A DNA stretch of 64,000 bases from Humulus lupulus. Its lineage: Eukaryota > Streptophyta > Magnoliopsida > Rosales > Cannabaceae. Shown in pieces: positions 1 through 10,336 of the stretch. The notes under the pieces were generated by a model that saw nothing but the letters and a program-made list of their open reading frames with translations, was not told the DNA's origin and searched no databases. Made by a program: the position numbers and the translations under genes. The stretch spans positions 134,672,701 through 134,736,700 of the forward strand of contig NC_084795.1 in NCBI RefSeq assembly GCF_963169125.1, read 5' to 3'. The stretch's first letter is position 1. Each line of letters begins with the position of its first letter.

Positions 1-560
1 TCAATCGCCTTGCGCTGCTCCCTATTTTGGTTCAGCACGGATTGCTTCTCGGTCACATGCCCCCTGGCAGTGAATTGCAAAGCCCCGATCTCTTTATCCT
101 TCTCGGCGAGCCCCAACTGAAGCATAGACACGAGATCCCTGCTCCTCTTATGGAGTTGCTCCTCGTCGTGCAGCTTACTCTGAAGAGTGGAATATTCCTC
201 TTGCCGCTTAAGGAGGAGATCGTTCTTTGATTGCAAGCGGGCTTCCAGGGTATCTTTCTCCACCTTGGCTTGGGACAGCTCTTCCCGGAGCTTGGAGTTT
301 TCGGTCTTAATCCCATCCGACCGCTGTCTAAACTCATTCTCTGCCTTGGCCCGGTACTCTTGATATTTGGCAAGATATTTCTTCTCCGCCTCTTCTTCAG
401 CCATGCGCCGGGCCTGATCAATCTTCTCCGAAGCCCCCAAGGCCTGTTGGGTCAGTTTCTGTTTCTCCGCCTCCAAGGCCTGGCGAGCCAGTTGGCTCTC
501 CTCCAGCTGAACCAGAGCTGCACCAACCTCTCGGAACGAGCGTTCCGCGATCATAGAGGC
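1..560 (-). CDS. T1 antisense gene, last visible exon: long coiled coil
   Basis: The minus strand is open from 560 to the window edge, about 186 codons without a stop. The predicted protein is rich in Glu, Lys, Gln, Ala and Leu, with heptad-like spacing (for example LEEAEKQK-type runs and KLREELSQAK), and reads as a continuous coiled coil. A splice acceptor (TTGCAG) lies just before 560 and the exon starts with GCC, in phase with the donor at 639. The last exons of the matching genes in T2, T3 and TD also open with an Ala codon after a phase-0 intron and are also coiled coils. The function is unknown. A multimerising C-terminal region is inferred from the coiled coil only. The exon continues left of the window. 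Confidence 0.7.
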
Positions 561-639
561 CTGCAAGGAAAGACAACAGAATGAGCTAAAGCAGGACCAA
601 AAGACAGGTGATCCCAAAAAATAACAACTGACGGCTTAC

Positions 640-1622
640 CCCGGACAGTTGCTGCTTCACAGCGTGTGTCAGCAACAGCGGATCCTTGCTGCTGCTGATG
701 GCCCATTTCTCAGAATTGAGCTCGCATAAGCTCAGGGCCATGTCCTCCATCATCTCAGCTCCGAACGGCGCCAATGCACGTCCGAGCCTAGGCACCAGCC
801 TCTTCTCCAAGGCTGGACCATCCAGAACCGCTCCGGCCAGATGAGGAGATCTCACCCCCTCGGCCAGCTCAGCTCTCTTCACGGCAGACAAGTTATCTGC
901 CCTTCCCTGAGTAACGGCCTTCTCCGCCTCTAGCCGCCTCTTCAAAAAACTATCGGCCCGTCTTACACCCTCCAGGAGGGCAGCGGGAAAACTGGTTGGC
1001 TTCCGCGGAAAGTGGAACTTCAGGCCAGGCAGGGGAAGATTGGTTGTCTGAGAAGACGGAGACCCCGGAAGGGTGGACCCCCTTTGGGCTGGAGGAGGAG
1101 GTAGCCGGGGTATTAAGGCCCCGGTCTGTTGCTTTTGCTGCTGCGGTAGCAGAAGTAATTGCCCTTGTTGCTGCTGCTGGTTTGGATGTTGTTGTTGCTG
1201 CTGCTGCGGCGTTGGTGATTGTCTCTCTTGTTCCTGTTGCTGCTGTTGTTGTAGTTGTGATTGCTGTCGTTGCTGTTGTTGTTGCCTTCGACCGGGAGAA
1301 GAGTGTCTAAGGCGTTTGTTCTTAGCACCCTCAGCATCTTCTCCGGGACGCTTGCTCACCCCAGTTGTCCTCACGGGGAACACAAGCCCTTCCCCGTCGC
1401 TACTGCTACTCGAGACCATCATAGTCTCGGAAGGCCCGTCAGCAGGGGACTTCTCTACCCTCGGAGACGCTTGCGCCTCGCCACTTGTCTTCTTGGGGGA
1501 GGCAGCCTTACCTCCCCTACCAGCCTTGGTCTTCCGTCCTTTCCCCGTGGGCGGGTCTTGGCTGGTGGCAGCCTTCTTAATAAGCAAAGTAACCCTCCCC
1601 AACATCTTGGCTTCGGGATACT
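640..1622 (-). CDS. T1 antisense gene, central exon with poly-Gln tract
   Basis: This open exon of about 327 codons is bounded by a TTGCAG acceptor before 1622 and a GTAAGCC donor after 640. It reads as Ser/Lys-rich low-complexity sequence, then a Gln-rich segment (about 1128-1290, with several runs of five to six Gln), then a Pro-rich stretch, then an ordered-looking C-terminal part with alternating charged and hydrophobic residues. The Gln tract is written with mixed CAG and CAA codons. No catalytic motif is recognised. The low-complexity middle is typical of a disordered linker between the N-terminal domain and the C-terminal coiled coil. The plus-strand reading of the same DNA gives a Cys-rich frame, which is only a shadow of the Gln codons. 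Confidence 0.65.
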
Positions 1623-1789
1623 CTGCAAGAAACGTACAAAGCAAGGTTAACGAACCAACAAGAAATGAGAAAGAAGATAAGCGGAAGACAAGACAATCAG
1701 CAACATAAAAGTACAAGCAAGCCCGCCAGCAGGGAACAAGAAACAAGAAAAAGAAAAGTTTGAAAGGGACGACCATGCACGAGAAACGT

Positions 1790-2380
1790 GGATGGCCTTC
1801 CCCGAGCAAAACAAAACATCGCTTCCTGCTCCAGGAAGCTCCCGTACTCCTTGAAGTCCGAGAAGAACATGCTGAGAGAAGAAGGGTCAACCATGATGAC
1901 ACCTTCTGGCAGACTACCATCACTCAGACACCAGAGGAGCTCATCTACCCTATCACAGTACCTGTCGAAAGGTATCCTACGCGGATCTAGCCTAAGGAAA
2001 CGGGGATCAAACCCCATCTGAGAGGTCTGGGAAACCTCAGACAGGCTGGGGGTGTGGATCAATCGAAAACTAGTCTTACCTCTCCCGGAGGAACTAGCCC
2101 CCGGAGCCCCTTCGTTAGGGTAAGCCGCGGCGTGGCGAGCCTCAATCTCCTCTCCCTCCGGCTGGGGGTCGGGGAACCTCTCCGCCCAACTAGGAGATAG
2201 AGTATTTTCGTCCCGAGCGGCTTGGGTGATCACCTTAGACAGCTCCAGGGCAATCTGCTCCCGGATGTCAGCCGACACCTGAGTCTGCCCCCTACCACTT
2301 ACTGGCTCAATATTTTGACCCTTCGTAGAACTTGGACCTCCTTATCATCTCCGCGCAGCGAGGTGTCCGCGGAACGACTT
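1790..2380 (-). pseudogene. T1 antisense gene, second coding exon (frameshifted)
   Basis: An acceptor (TTTTTGCAG) precedes 2380 on the minus strand. The first 80 bases have good coding content in one frame and the rest (about 2280-1790) in another, so at least one indel or an unrecognised splice is present. The larger part encodes a charged segment followed by a Phe/Leu-rich stretch (motifs RIPFDRYCDR and MFFSDFKEYGSFLEQEAM). The donor towards the next exon near 1790-1700 was not found with confidence. I do not recognise the domain. Its position between the Transposase_28-like exon and the poly-Gln exon makes it part of the same transcription unit. Confidence 0.5.
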
Positions 2381-2473
2381 CTGCAAAAATCAAATACAAG
2401 CGTTAGAGATCCTCCCAAAAGGCAAATCAAACGCAAAGAAACAAAGTTGAAAAGGAAAAGAAGGAGCACTTAC

Positions 2474-3154
2474 CAGGGATTTTGAAGTCCAAAGATAGGG
2501 CTGGCACCCTCTTCAGCGGGAAGCCAGTCGTCAGGAACCAGTATTCCCGGAGGTCTGGAACCCTCGCGGTATGACAAGTGGGGCACATCACATCCGCGTG
2601 CCTTTCTAGCCTGTAAAACCCCACCTTGTCTGAGTGACCCCTCATAGGCTGAGACTTCAACCCATAAAAGTACAGCACCTCCTCCGGGGTAGGAGCTTCC
2701 AGTCTCCGGGACTTGCAAAAGATGAACCACCCCGCTAAGAGCTTGTAGCTGGGAGGAATTAACTGGAAGGGGGCAATCCCCGCCTTCACACAGAAATTGG
2801 CGAAGTAACTCCTTAGGGGCAAGTGCGCTCCGCACACTATGTGTGCCCAGCTCCAGGCACCAAAGCCCTCGTGGCTCTGGCTAGCTGACTCGCCCAGCAC
2901 CGACAGACGGTGCCACATCAGACCTGGGATGTTCTTCAGGCCTGCCTCAGAGGAATACAGCTCCAGCATGCCATAATTCCTGAAAAGGTTCGGTTTTTGG
3001 TCCATCTCCCAGATGGAACTATTGGAGGTTGGTGGGCTAGCCGCGACCGCTTTCGCCTTTCCTTTCCCCTTTCCACCAGCGACAGGAGAGCCCTTCTCTT
3101 GGGCAGATTCAGCCTCCCCCGCAGCAAGGAGTTGTTCCTTCGAGATGTTCGTCA
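2474..3154 (-). CDS. T1 antisense gene, first coding exon: Transposase_28-like domain
   Basis: The exon has about 227 codons, with a pyrimidine-rich acceptor (TTTTGTCCAG) before 3154 and a GTAAGTG donor after 2474. No ATG opens it. Its first two bases are TG, so a start codon split by the intron (A|TG) is possible but not shown. The domain runs from about residue 60 to 215 and includes AWSWAHIVCGAHLPL, APFQLIPPSYKLLAG, a PTPEEVLYFYGLKS-like segment and EYWFLTTGFPL. The same order appears in T2 (8839-9658) and T3 (33056-33881). It resembles the plant family called putative gypsy type transposon (Pfam Transposase_28). The family has no demonstrated activity that I know of. The name does not mean it is a transposase, and I see no DDE motif. 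Confidence 0.7.
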
Positions 3155-3897
3155 CTGGACAAAAGAAAAGAAAGAAGAAAACACTCTAAGCAGTCAGCAC
3201 CCTTGTCATACCCTAGTGGTATCAAAGGCGTCGGGGAGACCCTCCCCGAAAACTGCTTGGAGAGGCTCCCACCGAGCTTGCCGAGGGATTGGCACCATGC
3301 CACCCGAAGGACAGCAAGGAACCAGACTCAGACCCCGAGCCTAAGCCCACCAAAAGAAGTGTTTTTCCAGAGAAAGACACCCTAAAGGCGTTCATGCTTA
3401 TGACCTAAAACAGCAAAACAAGGGACGACTTTCCAAACGCAAATCGCCAAAACACGCAGAAAAGGCTACTTATCGACTCACAATCAATCACATGCCTACC
3501 AAAGCCCTATTCACACATGCACATAAGCAATAATGGCAGAAACCTCTACTCTAACAACTACCAACAACCTAAGGTTTGGGAGGAAAGAGCAAAGTAGAAA
3601 TACTTACTGATATTCGGGTAGGTGGAGGTTGAAGGAGTGACTGGATCACTGCACAGCACGATCACGAGAAGTAAAAGCTGCAAAGACGAACGGTGATTCA
3701 AACCAGGAACTTCGGGGAATAAACCCACTGCCAAATCAAAAAGAAAAGTTTCCAGATACTTACCAAAAGAAATGGCAAGTTCGGAGGAACGTAAGCTGGG
3801 AAGCCTGAGAGTTCGAAGGTTTGGAAATCTGAAAATCCTAAAGATGGAGAATCTGAAAGCGTAAAGAGGAAGAAAGGTCCTTTCCCTCGTTTTTATA
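3155..3897 (-). promoter_or_regulatory. Promoter and spliced leader of the T1 antisense gene
   Basis: On the minus strand a TATAAAA box lies at 3891-3897, inside the element and outside the LTR. About 30 bases downstream begins a pyrimidine-rich leader. A strong donor (TTTTG|GTAAGTATC) ends a leader exon at 3764, and a second GTAAGTA lies near 3603-3607. The acceptor at 3155-3156 opens the first coding exon. T2 and T3 have the same plan, so an independent antisense promoter with a 5' UTR intron is the most economical reading. Transcript boundaries are inferred, not observed. Confidence 0.55.
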
Positions 3898-4339
3898 GCA
3901 GGGAAGAGGCCGTTTCGAATTCCTCAAATGGACGGTCCCGTTCTTCCCATTCCGTGTGCATCAGATCCAACGGCTGGAGAGGAAGCGACGATCCTATTTA
4001 TGACTCCTCGGATGGGAATAAAGTATTTATTTCCCATCATTACACCACCTCGGGCCCTGAGTACCATTAAAAACCGTCAAATCATTGGTCAGATGACTGA
4101 CGCACGCATCCTCAACCAGTCGCCTCACGCACACGTCTTGGTCGCAGAACCATTCCCAGAATGACACGTGATCCTTGCCGCACTTGAGTACTTGGTCTCA
4201 AACAGAAGAACTTCCTTTTCTCTTTCATACTAGTACTCAGGCGGGAAAAAGGAACCTTTTCGGGAACACAGAAGGTGCCCCCTCGCCTAGTCTAAGAAAC
4301 TGATTGTACAAGCTCCCGGATCTCTCAAAGCTCCGCGAC
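3898..4339. other. Non-coding spacer between T1 antisense promoter and polypurine tract
   Basis: No open frame of note and no repeat stand out here. By position it should hold upstream elements of the antisense promoter and the 3' untranslated part of the genomic RNA. Confidence 0.4.
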
Positions 4340-4352
4340 CTTGGGGGGTAAA
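4340..4352 (+). promoter_or_regulatory. T1 polypurine tract
   Basis: The sequence CTTGGGGGGTAAA abuts the LTR start at 4353. T2 and T3 have the equivalent tract CTTGGGGGGCAAA on the minus strand next to their 3' LTRs. It primes plus-strand DNA synthesis in LTR elements. Confidence 0.75.
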
Positions 4353-5241
4353 TGTTATCCAGATTTCCGGATAGCGTTTAGATTGATGACTTCGGGGAAG
4401 CAGAATTATCGATGTCTTTCACGGTAGGTGACCAGAGCTCGCGGATGGACAGAAAGGCTTCGCCTCCCCTGTTTGATATCCGGATTACTCTTCCAAGCAA
4501 GCACAACACGGAAACTCGTTGACTCTCCCGGACTCCGTAAGGATACCCCTCGGGGAGGCCCCTTCCAGGAGAGGCCCTTCGAGTGGTCTCCGCGGAAACA
4601 GTTCCGTGCCTCGCACAGAACAAAACCGAACTGTCGAGTCCGGGAGAAGGCATATTTGGAATGATATCCGTCTGACACAGGATCCCGCCTGACACGCCCG
4701 TCAGGACAAAGCCGCACACATCCCAGCACGCCTAAAGGTACCTTTTCGCCTACTGTTCCGCTGACAACTTGGAAAAGACGGCTGACTTTGTGTGTTCCCC
4801 ATACTTTCACGTAAATATACCCACATAGAGTCTTGTAGCCATGCGACTACAGTAATTGTATCCCCTATTTATGGCTGGTGTAATTAAGACTCATGTACGT
4901 GGAGAAAAACCCTAATCCGAAACCCTAGCTATAAAGGCCCCTTCATTTTACAAGAAGAGGGGGGACCGAGAGATCACATAGCAAAAACTCTACCAAAATC
5001 TCTCTAGCTTCATCTTCTTCAAGAGAACCCGAGAGAAACATTGTGAGTGTGTGAAGTTCTTATGCACCAGTCATCTTACTGTAACCTTTTCCAAGTATAA
5101 TAACATCGACTCGTGGACTAGGGCTTGTTAACGCCTGAACCACGTAAAAACACTGTTTGTTTAGTTACATTTCAGTATTTCTACAGTTCTTATCTTTTTA
5201 TTATTCTGTTAGTTATTCGTTTCCGAAAAACTCGGTAAACA
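4353..5241 (+). repeat. T1 3' LTR (889 bp)
   Basis: It starts TGTTATCC after the polypurine tract and ends GGTAAACA where LINE coding sequence resumes. A TATA box (TATAAAGG) lies at 4930-4937, after several hundred bases of U3. The last 250 bases are an untranslated-leader-like R/U5 region. The partner LTR is outside the window, so the ends rest on TG...CA, the tract and the LINE junction. Confidence 0.7.
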
Positions 5242-6882
5242 TGGTTAAGAGAAATCCTTGATGTTGTCATATCAGAAGAACAAAGTGTTTTTATCCCAGG
5301 GATACTTGTCACTGATAAAAATATGATAGGCATTAAATGTGCAAATGCTCTTAAGTGAAGCTTGATATGTCTAAGGAATATGATCGTGTCAAGTGGCCTT
5401 TCTTGCATAGCATCATGCTAAAACATGACTTTCATGAGAACTCGATTAAGAAATTTTTTGCTTTCAACTCAACTATCTATTATTCAGAAATTATCAATGG
5501 AGATGTTACTGGTCTCATCACTCATGAACGTGGTCTCAGAAAATGTGACCCTTTATCTCCATTTATGTTCCTTTTGTGTGTTGAAGGGTTATATGCGCTT
5601 GTTAAAAATGACTGTGACTCGGGCTTGTTGTCAGGAATTACATGTGGTAGAACTGGCTCCTCTATTTCTCACCTATTTTCTACAAAGAATCCATGGAGGC
5701 TTGCTCTTGTTTCAAATAAATCCTAATTAAGTTGGTACAGTCAGGCTTCTGGTTAATTAATCAATTTGTCTAAGTCTGCTATATGCTTTAGCTCCATTAT
5801 TTATGAAGAAGATCGCACTTTTATGGCTAATGTACTGGATGTGAATGTTGTTGCCTGTCATGAGAAATATCTGGAGCTCCCTTGCTTTGAAGGTGCTAAT
5901 GAAAAAAGTCTCTTTCAATCAATTCGTGATCGCATTTGGCACAAGATTTTTAGTTGGAAGACAAAAAATTTCTCTACAAGAGGAAGAGAGGTATCACTCA
6001 AGCCTGTCATCCAATCAATACCCAGATATTCTATGAACCTGTTCAGGCTTCCTTCGACCCTTGTCCATGAAATCCACAAACTTTGTGACCGGTTCAAGTG
6101 GGGAGGTGATGATAACAAGAGGAAAATTCACTGGTGCAAATGGGAAAAATGTGTTGGCATAAAAATGCGCCTTGGTTTCAGGGACTCATTTTCGTTCAAT
6201 CAAGCTCTTTTGGCCAAACAAGCTCAACATTTACACTCCTACCCTGGTTTGCTTGTGAGCAAGGTTATGAAGGGCTTCTATCACCATTCTGAGGCTTTTT
6301 TACAAACCAATGTTGCTAGCAATGCATCCTACATTTGGCGAAGCATTCTATGGGGTCGCGAACTTATTAAAAGTGGTGTTAGATGGAAAATAAAAAATGG
6401 TAGTGAACTGTCAATCTACAGAGAAAAATGGATCCCAAGGGGTCTAGGTTTGGTATATATTTCCCCCCATCTTCTTCCCTCTGATACAAAGGTTGACTCC
6501 CTCCAGCTCTCCTCTGGTGAGTTAAACACCCCTTGATATGTGAACCCTTCATTCAGGAAGAAGCTGCCATCACTTTGACCATTTATGATAGAAGTGATCA
6601 TCTAGTGTGGCATCATGATAGCTCGAGCTACTATACAATCCATAGTGGCTACTGGAAAGTTGTCAGTTAAAATTGGTTGGGTCATGCTGAATCATCTCAA
6701 GGTGCTCCTAGATGGTGGCAAAGACTATAGTCTTTATGTTTGTCTCCAAAAATTAAACTTTTCATCTGGAAAGCATCTCAAAATTGGCTCCCTACTTTGA
6801 GTAACCTTAACATCGTGTTATGAATGTGGATAAGACTTGTGTTGGTAACTAGTTTACCATGTGCCCAGTGGAAAGCAAGGGA
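5242..6882 (+). pseudogene. LINE (L1-type) reverse transcriptase fragment
   Basis: Conceptual translation shows non-LTR reverse transcriptase: a block like SEEQSVFIPG near 5275, the palm start LDMSKEYDRVKWPFL at 5358, then RGLRKCDPLSPFMFLLCVEGL near 5535, then thumb and C-terminal sequence (about 5770-6535) with LELPCFEG, RYSMNLFRLPS, a W-K-rich segment and IWRSILWGRELIKSGVRWKI. The reading breaks repeatedly (stops near 5355 and 5724, frameshifts after 6536), and no FADD-type catalytic block is visible in the broken 5640-5770 interval. The zinc-knuckle region after 6600 is decayed. T1 is inserted at its left end and the copia LTR at its right end, so the copy is old and both flanks are lost. 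Confidence 0.85.
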
Positions 6883-7399
6883 TGTTGGGCCCAAAGATTT
6901 CAAGAAATTTCTATTTAAACAAACTTTAAATAATCGGATCCATTAATATGAAAACATTAATCATGGATAAATAAAAAGACGAGGATTTACCAATTGTAGA
7001 ACTACCAAGAATCCTTCCTATCTTTTGTATTTCCAACGAACATCCAATCCAAATTAGTTCTTCAAAATACTCAGACGAAGATCTTCCAAGATGTATCTCT
7101 ACACCTCAAGACGTGTGTGGGCACATAGAGTAATGGTAGGGAAAAAATTTCCGACTCACAAGATATTCTCAACACATGAGATCTAGGAATATTAGGTCTG
7201 AGATAGTTTTCAAGGATAGAGAAAAATAATACGCTATATTTTGCTCTCTGTGAAATGACTTGTGTTACATTGTACGAAAATTATATTCTCCTGATTGATT
7301 TATAAAAGAATTACTTAAATTTTGAAATTAGAAATTCAAATTATAAATCAATTAGTAAATAATTAAATAAAAGAAATATCCAAGATTCTTTCTTGGACT
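6883..7399 (-). repeat. copia 3' LTR, outer part (R/U5 side)
   Basis: AT-rich sequence starting TGTTGGG. Read on the minus strand, a TATAAAT-like box sits near 7300-7307, which would make this part the end of U3 plus R/U5. It ends at the T2 insertion, three bases beyond a perfect 6-bp hairpin (CCAAGA...TCTTGG, 7380-7396). The start at 6883 is chosen because it pairs with the CCCAACA end at 18781. Confidence 0.6.
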
Positions 7400-7975
7400 T
7401 GTTGACCCTCGTTTTGGTCAACGACATGGAGTCAAGAAAACGACAGAAAAATAGTACAAAGCTATTGAGAAAACGATCTAATGGGAAATAAAGAACACAC
7501 AGAATTATAGTGGTTCGGCCCCAGTGATTGGTAATGACCTACGTCCACTTGATACTATTATTAATATTGAGCTTCAAAGGTGTGATCAAAGAACTAGGGT
7601 TCCTGAGTTTTACAGACCTTAGAAGGAGAAAACGATACAAACGATGGATAATAGTAATGTAATTCAGAAAAAGGTCAAAAGATCACTTCTTGAGCTATTT
7701 CTTGTATATTTATAGACTCAAGGAGGGTTACATGAATCAATTAATAATATCTTTCCTTAATGAACATATCTTCAGGTCATAATGAGGAGATATTCTCGGA
7801 TATCACTACAACTGTACAAATTTTTTCATAAATAAACGGAGTATATGACCAGGCTGGTCGTATATAAAACTTGAACTTCTCATACAGAAATATCTTTGGT
7901 CGATAGGCGAGCAGCATCTCTGCCATGTGTCGAAAATTCTTGCCACGTCATCAATAGCTGTTTTTTGGGTAAACA
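7400..7975 (-). repeat. T2 3' LTR (576 bp)
   Basis: It begins TGTTGACCCTCG and ends GGGTAAACA, followed directly by the polypurine tract. The minus-strand TATA box is at 7707-7714. A 23-bp palindrome with one mutated base lies at 7842-7864. It is longer than the partner LTR partly because of about 20 extra bases near 7925-7945, flanked by GCCATG/GCCACG repeats. Confidence 0.9.
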
Positions 7976-7994
7976 TTTGCCCCCCAAGTTTATT
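7976..7994 (-). promoter_or_regulatory. T2 polypurine tract
   Basis: On the minus strand the sequence AACTTGGGGGGCAAA immediately precedes the LTR start TGTTTACCC. The tract is shared with T3 and is close to that of T1. Confidence 0.8.
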
Positions 7995-8833
7995 TATTGC
8001 GACCAGCAATAAGTAAACTTAGAAAACTAACCTTTCGTATGCCCCACGAAATCTGTCAGAGCCCCTCATGTGTTCTCGAAAACTGTGATCTAATCACGTC
8101 TAATCACACCTTTTCGGTTTCCAAGTAATCCCTCTGACGGCTATTATACTCCCCCATGCCTTGAAAAAGGTAACTCATGATTACCCCTTTTCAACATATC
8201 TCAGCCTTTATAAATAATCCTCACATTTACCATTTAACTTTTTAGTCGCTATTTTCTTACCAAGAACCCTCAAGAACTCCATCTCAGAGCTCAAAACTTC
8301 GAAGGTCTTCAGTCGCTGTTCTACGGATCCTTTGTTCGCATGCTCAAAGTCGCTCCATTTTAGAACCTCCAACCTTCATCCAGTTAAATTTCTTCAACTT
8401 TTAAGCCCTTTGACATGCCATGCATATTGCTACACGACAATTTTGAGTTCTGAAACTTTTTGTGTTCTTGGGTAGAAATGCATGAGGATTGTGGGAATGT
8501 TGATTGATGCTTGATAGGGTAGCGTAGTTTTTCTCTGTAGGAGTTAGAAGCCAGTTTGATAGTCAAGATAGTAAGTTTAGGGTGTAAAATCGAAGTAAAA
8601 ATTCGATTTTTAGGCTAGCTGAAAAACTAGGGTTTTCCTTCCCCTTCGGAGTCGGAAAAGCTTTTTTCCAAAAAAATTTTATTTCCACTTTTTGATCTTT
8701 TTTTCAAACTGCTCGCATAGAACTTAGTGTTTCCGTTAGAATGCTGCTGGTCATAGACGCGCGCAACGTTATTCCAAGTTTCAACATAAGCTCCTAGGCT
8801 GTGCGTCTTATCTACTCCTTTCTCTGTTTCCAG
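7995..8833 (+). promoter_or_regulatory. Promoter and leader of the T2 antisense gene
   Basis: A TATAAATA box at 8209-8216 is followed by a leader rich in CTTC and AAC. Upstream of the box the sequence aligns with the same place in T3, sharing blocks such as TAATCACGTC, GACGGC and GATTACNCTTTT. A 3' splice site (CTGTTTCCAG) ends at 8833, just before the start codon at 8839, so the leader contains an intron. Its donor is uncertain (a GTAAGTTTA near 8570 is a candidate). No open frame of significance lies between 7995 and 8833. Confidence 0.55.
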
Positions 8834-9658
8834 TTTACATGCAAGATCTGTGGGGAGGAGAAAGACCTATAGACGACAATCTATTGGCTCAACTGCTCGA
8901 GGACGAAGAACAACCATCGTCACTGATACCCGAAATTCCATTTTCTCATGCCAATCTAAACACTTCACCTATCTCTGCTCAAAATATGGTTCGCACCAGA
9001 ACCAAAGCCCAAAAAAGGAGAACCTCCGATCCTTCTCATCAGCCTGCTCCTAGGGCTGGTGCTCCTTCGACCAGTGGTCGAGATGAAAATTCTCCTGACC
9101 CCAACATCCAAAGACACGCTCGACCCCGACATGTCGCTCAGCCAGATGTTGAGTGGCATTTAGTTCCTAAGAGCAGAGTGACGATCAGAATGATCGCCAA
9201 TTATATAAGGAAGTACGGTCTCATGGGGGTGACCATAGTCAGACCTAACCAAGACCAGAGGGTGAACCTGGCTGGAGGCGCCTTCAGTGCCTGGTCAAGG
9301 TTTCACATCGAGGCAGGGGCTACCTTGCCTCTTCACTCATTTTTCCAAGGGGTGGCCAACTATTTTGGAGTTTCCCCCTTTCAAATAACCCCAAATGGAT
9401 ATAGGATGCTCGCTGCACTCTATATCCTGTACAGCCACAAGAAGTGGCCTGTGCCAACGCCTCATGAGGTCAACTACCTGTTCGACCTCAAATCTAACCC
9501 CAACTAAGAAGGCACAGGGTTTTTTCACTTCTGTCATCAGGAAATCGAGCGCACCTTCATGACTGACACCACCCACATATCAAATGTGGGGAGGTACTAC
9601 CAGGAGTACTTCCTCACAACTGACATGATCGCAGATAACTTGGCCTTCGCACAAGGAG
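8834..9658 (+). pseudogene. T2 antisense gene, exon 1: Transposase_28-like domain
   Basis: The start is the ATG at 8839, five bases after the acceptor. The protein opens MQDLWGGERPIDD, matching T3 (MPDLWGGERPIDD). A disordered Ser/Pro-rich stretch follows to about residue 100. The folded domain then has SAWSRFHIEAGATLPLHSFF, GVSPFQITPNGYRMLAALYIL and PTPHEVNYLFDLKSNP. A TAA at 9505-9507 interrupts the frame where T3 has a Gln codon. The frame continues after it to the donor at 9659 (GAG|GTAAAA). Exon and intron phases agree with T3 (phase 1). It resembles the plant putative gypsy type transposon family; its biochemical role is unknown. Confidence 0.75.
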
Positions 9659-9739
9659 GTAAAACTTTCGTATCACTGGCTGTTACTTCTTCACTTAGTG
9701 TTCCCCTCCATATTTTCTTAAACTGTTAATGTCTTCCAG

Positions 9740-10207
9740 GCCCATGGCTGCGACCAGACCCAACTCCGGACATGGAGTTGAGATCGGCGCTCCTAGCCAG
9801 CATGACTAACATAGAAAAGAGCGTCAAACATCTGGGTACTGAGGCTAACCTTAGGTTGGTTGGCCTCCTAGCTCCTCAGCAGGACACAAGGGAGTCAGCT
9901 GCAGGGAGTGCCACAGCTGAGGAGGAACTCGAGCAGCAACCTCCAGCGTCGCCTCCACAAAGGAGACTGACTGGGGTCACGATCAGGGAACCTGTTGGCA
10001 CTCCTCCAGCAAAAAGGCCCTCGGCCCCCTTGGGGAAGGGAAAGAAGAAGGCCATCGAGCCGGTCGAACACTCGGACAAGTCTTCGGATGATAATGGTAC
10101 AGTTATTTCACTTTTAGATAACTTGCCAATTCCCTGTCACCTATTCAACGGGGACGATAATTTTAAACATGCTCCAAATTTAGGTCCAGACTTCTTCATG
10201 TCAAAGA
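9740..10207 (+). CDS. T2 antisense gene, exon 2
   Basis: The exon is bounded by an acceptor (TCTTCCAG) before 9740 and a donor (AAAGA|GTAAGT) after 10207. Its length, 468 bases, is identical to exon 2 of T3, and the phase (1) is preserved at both ends. It begins PWLRPDPTPDMELRS, carries a Pro/Arg-rich stretch with VTIREPVGTPPAKRPSAP, then a basic patch (GKGKKK) that could act as a nuclear signal. It ends with NLPIPCHLFNGDDNF and LGPDFF, both almost unchanged in T3. No known domain is recognised. The matching length and the purity of conserved blocks argue for past selection on this protein. Confidence 0.75.
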
Positions 10208-10336
10208 GTAAGTATAAGACCAGTAGAGTCTATAGTATAGCGACCAGTAATAATAGCTCGGGTATCTAACTTTGCAATCTTTCTTTACTTGGTCATTTAT
10301 GCTATCTCACTATTCGATGTTTTTCTTCTTTTTCAG

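Larger units (their letters stand above)
1..5241 (+). mobile_element. T1: Tat-like Ty3/gypsy element, 3' part only
   Basis: This is the 3' portion of an LTR retrotransposon whose gag-pol must lie left of the window. Orientation is read from a polypurine tract (4340-4352) directly before an LTR that starts TGTTATCC at 4353. The layout matches T2 and T3 in this window: polypurine tract, 3' LTR and a multi-exon gene on the opposite strand. The element ends at 5241, where LINE reverse-transcriptase coding sequence begins, so it is inserted in a LINE. The target-site duplication cannot be checked because the left end is missing. Assignment to the Tat-like group is by analogy with T2, which has a dual RNase H; no pol of T1 is visible. 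Confidence 0.75.

Noticed and set aside
1073..1708. Plus-strand Cys-rich frame with long Cys runs, looking like a secreted Cys-rich peptide
   Set aside because: It is the reverse reading of the CAG/CAA Gln tract in the minus-strand exon; no splice, start or family support.
586..1923. Single 445-codon protein on the minus strand
   Set aside because: The first 100 codons of that frame (1923-1623) are intron-like with a clear acceptor at 1623-1624; the exon 1622-640 is the supported coding part.
5242..6882. Same LINE copy as 62575-64000, split by the whole nest
   Set aside because: The two fragments overlap in the RT region and differ in sequence, so they are separate copies of different families.
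7395..7399. Exact 5-bp target-site duplication for T2
   Set aside because: Flanks are GGACT and TGACT; one base differs, so I report it only as imperfect.
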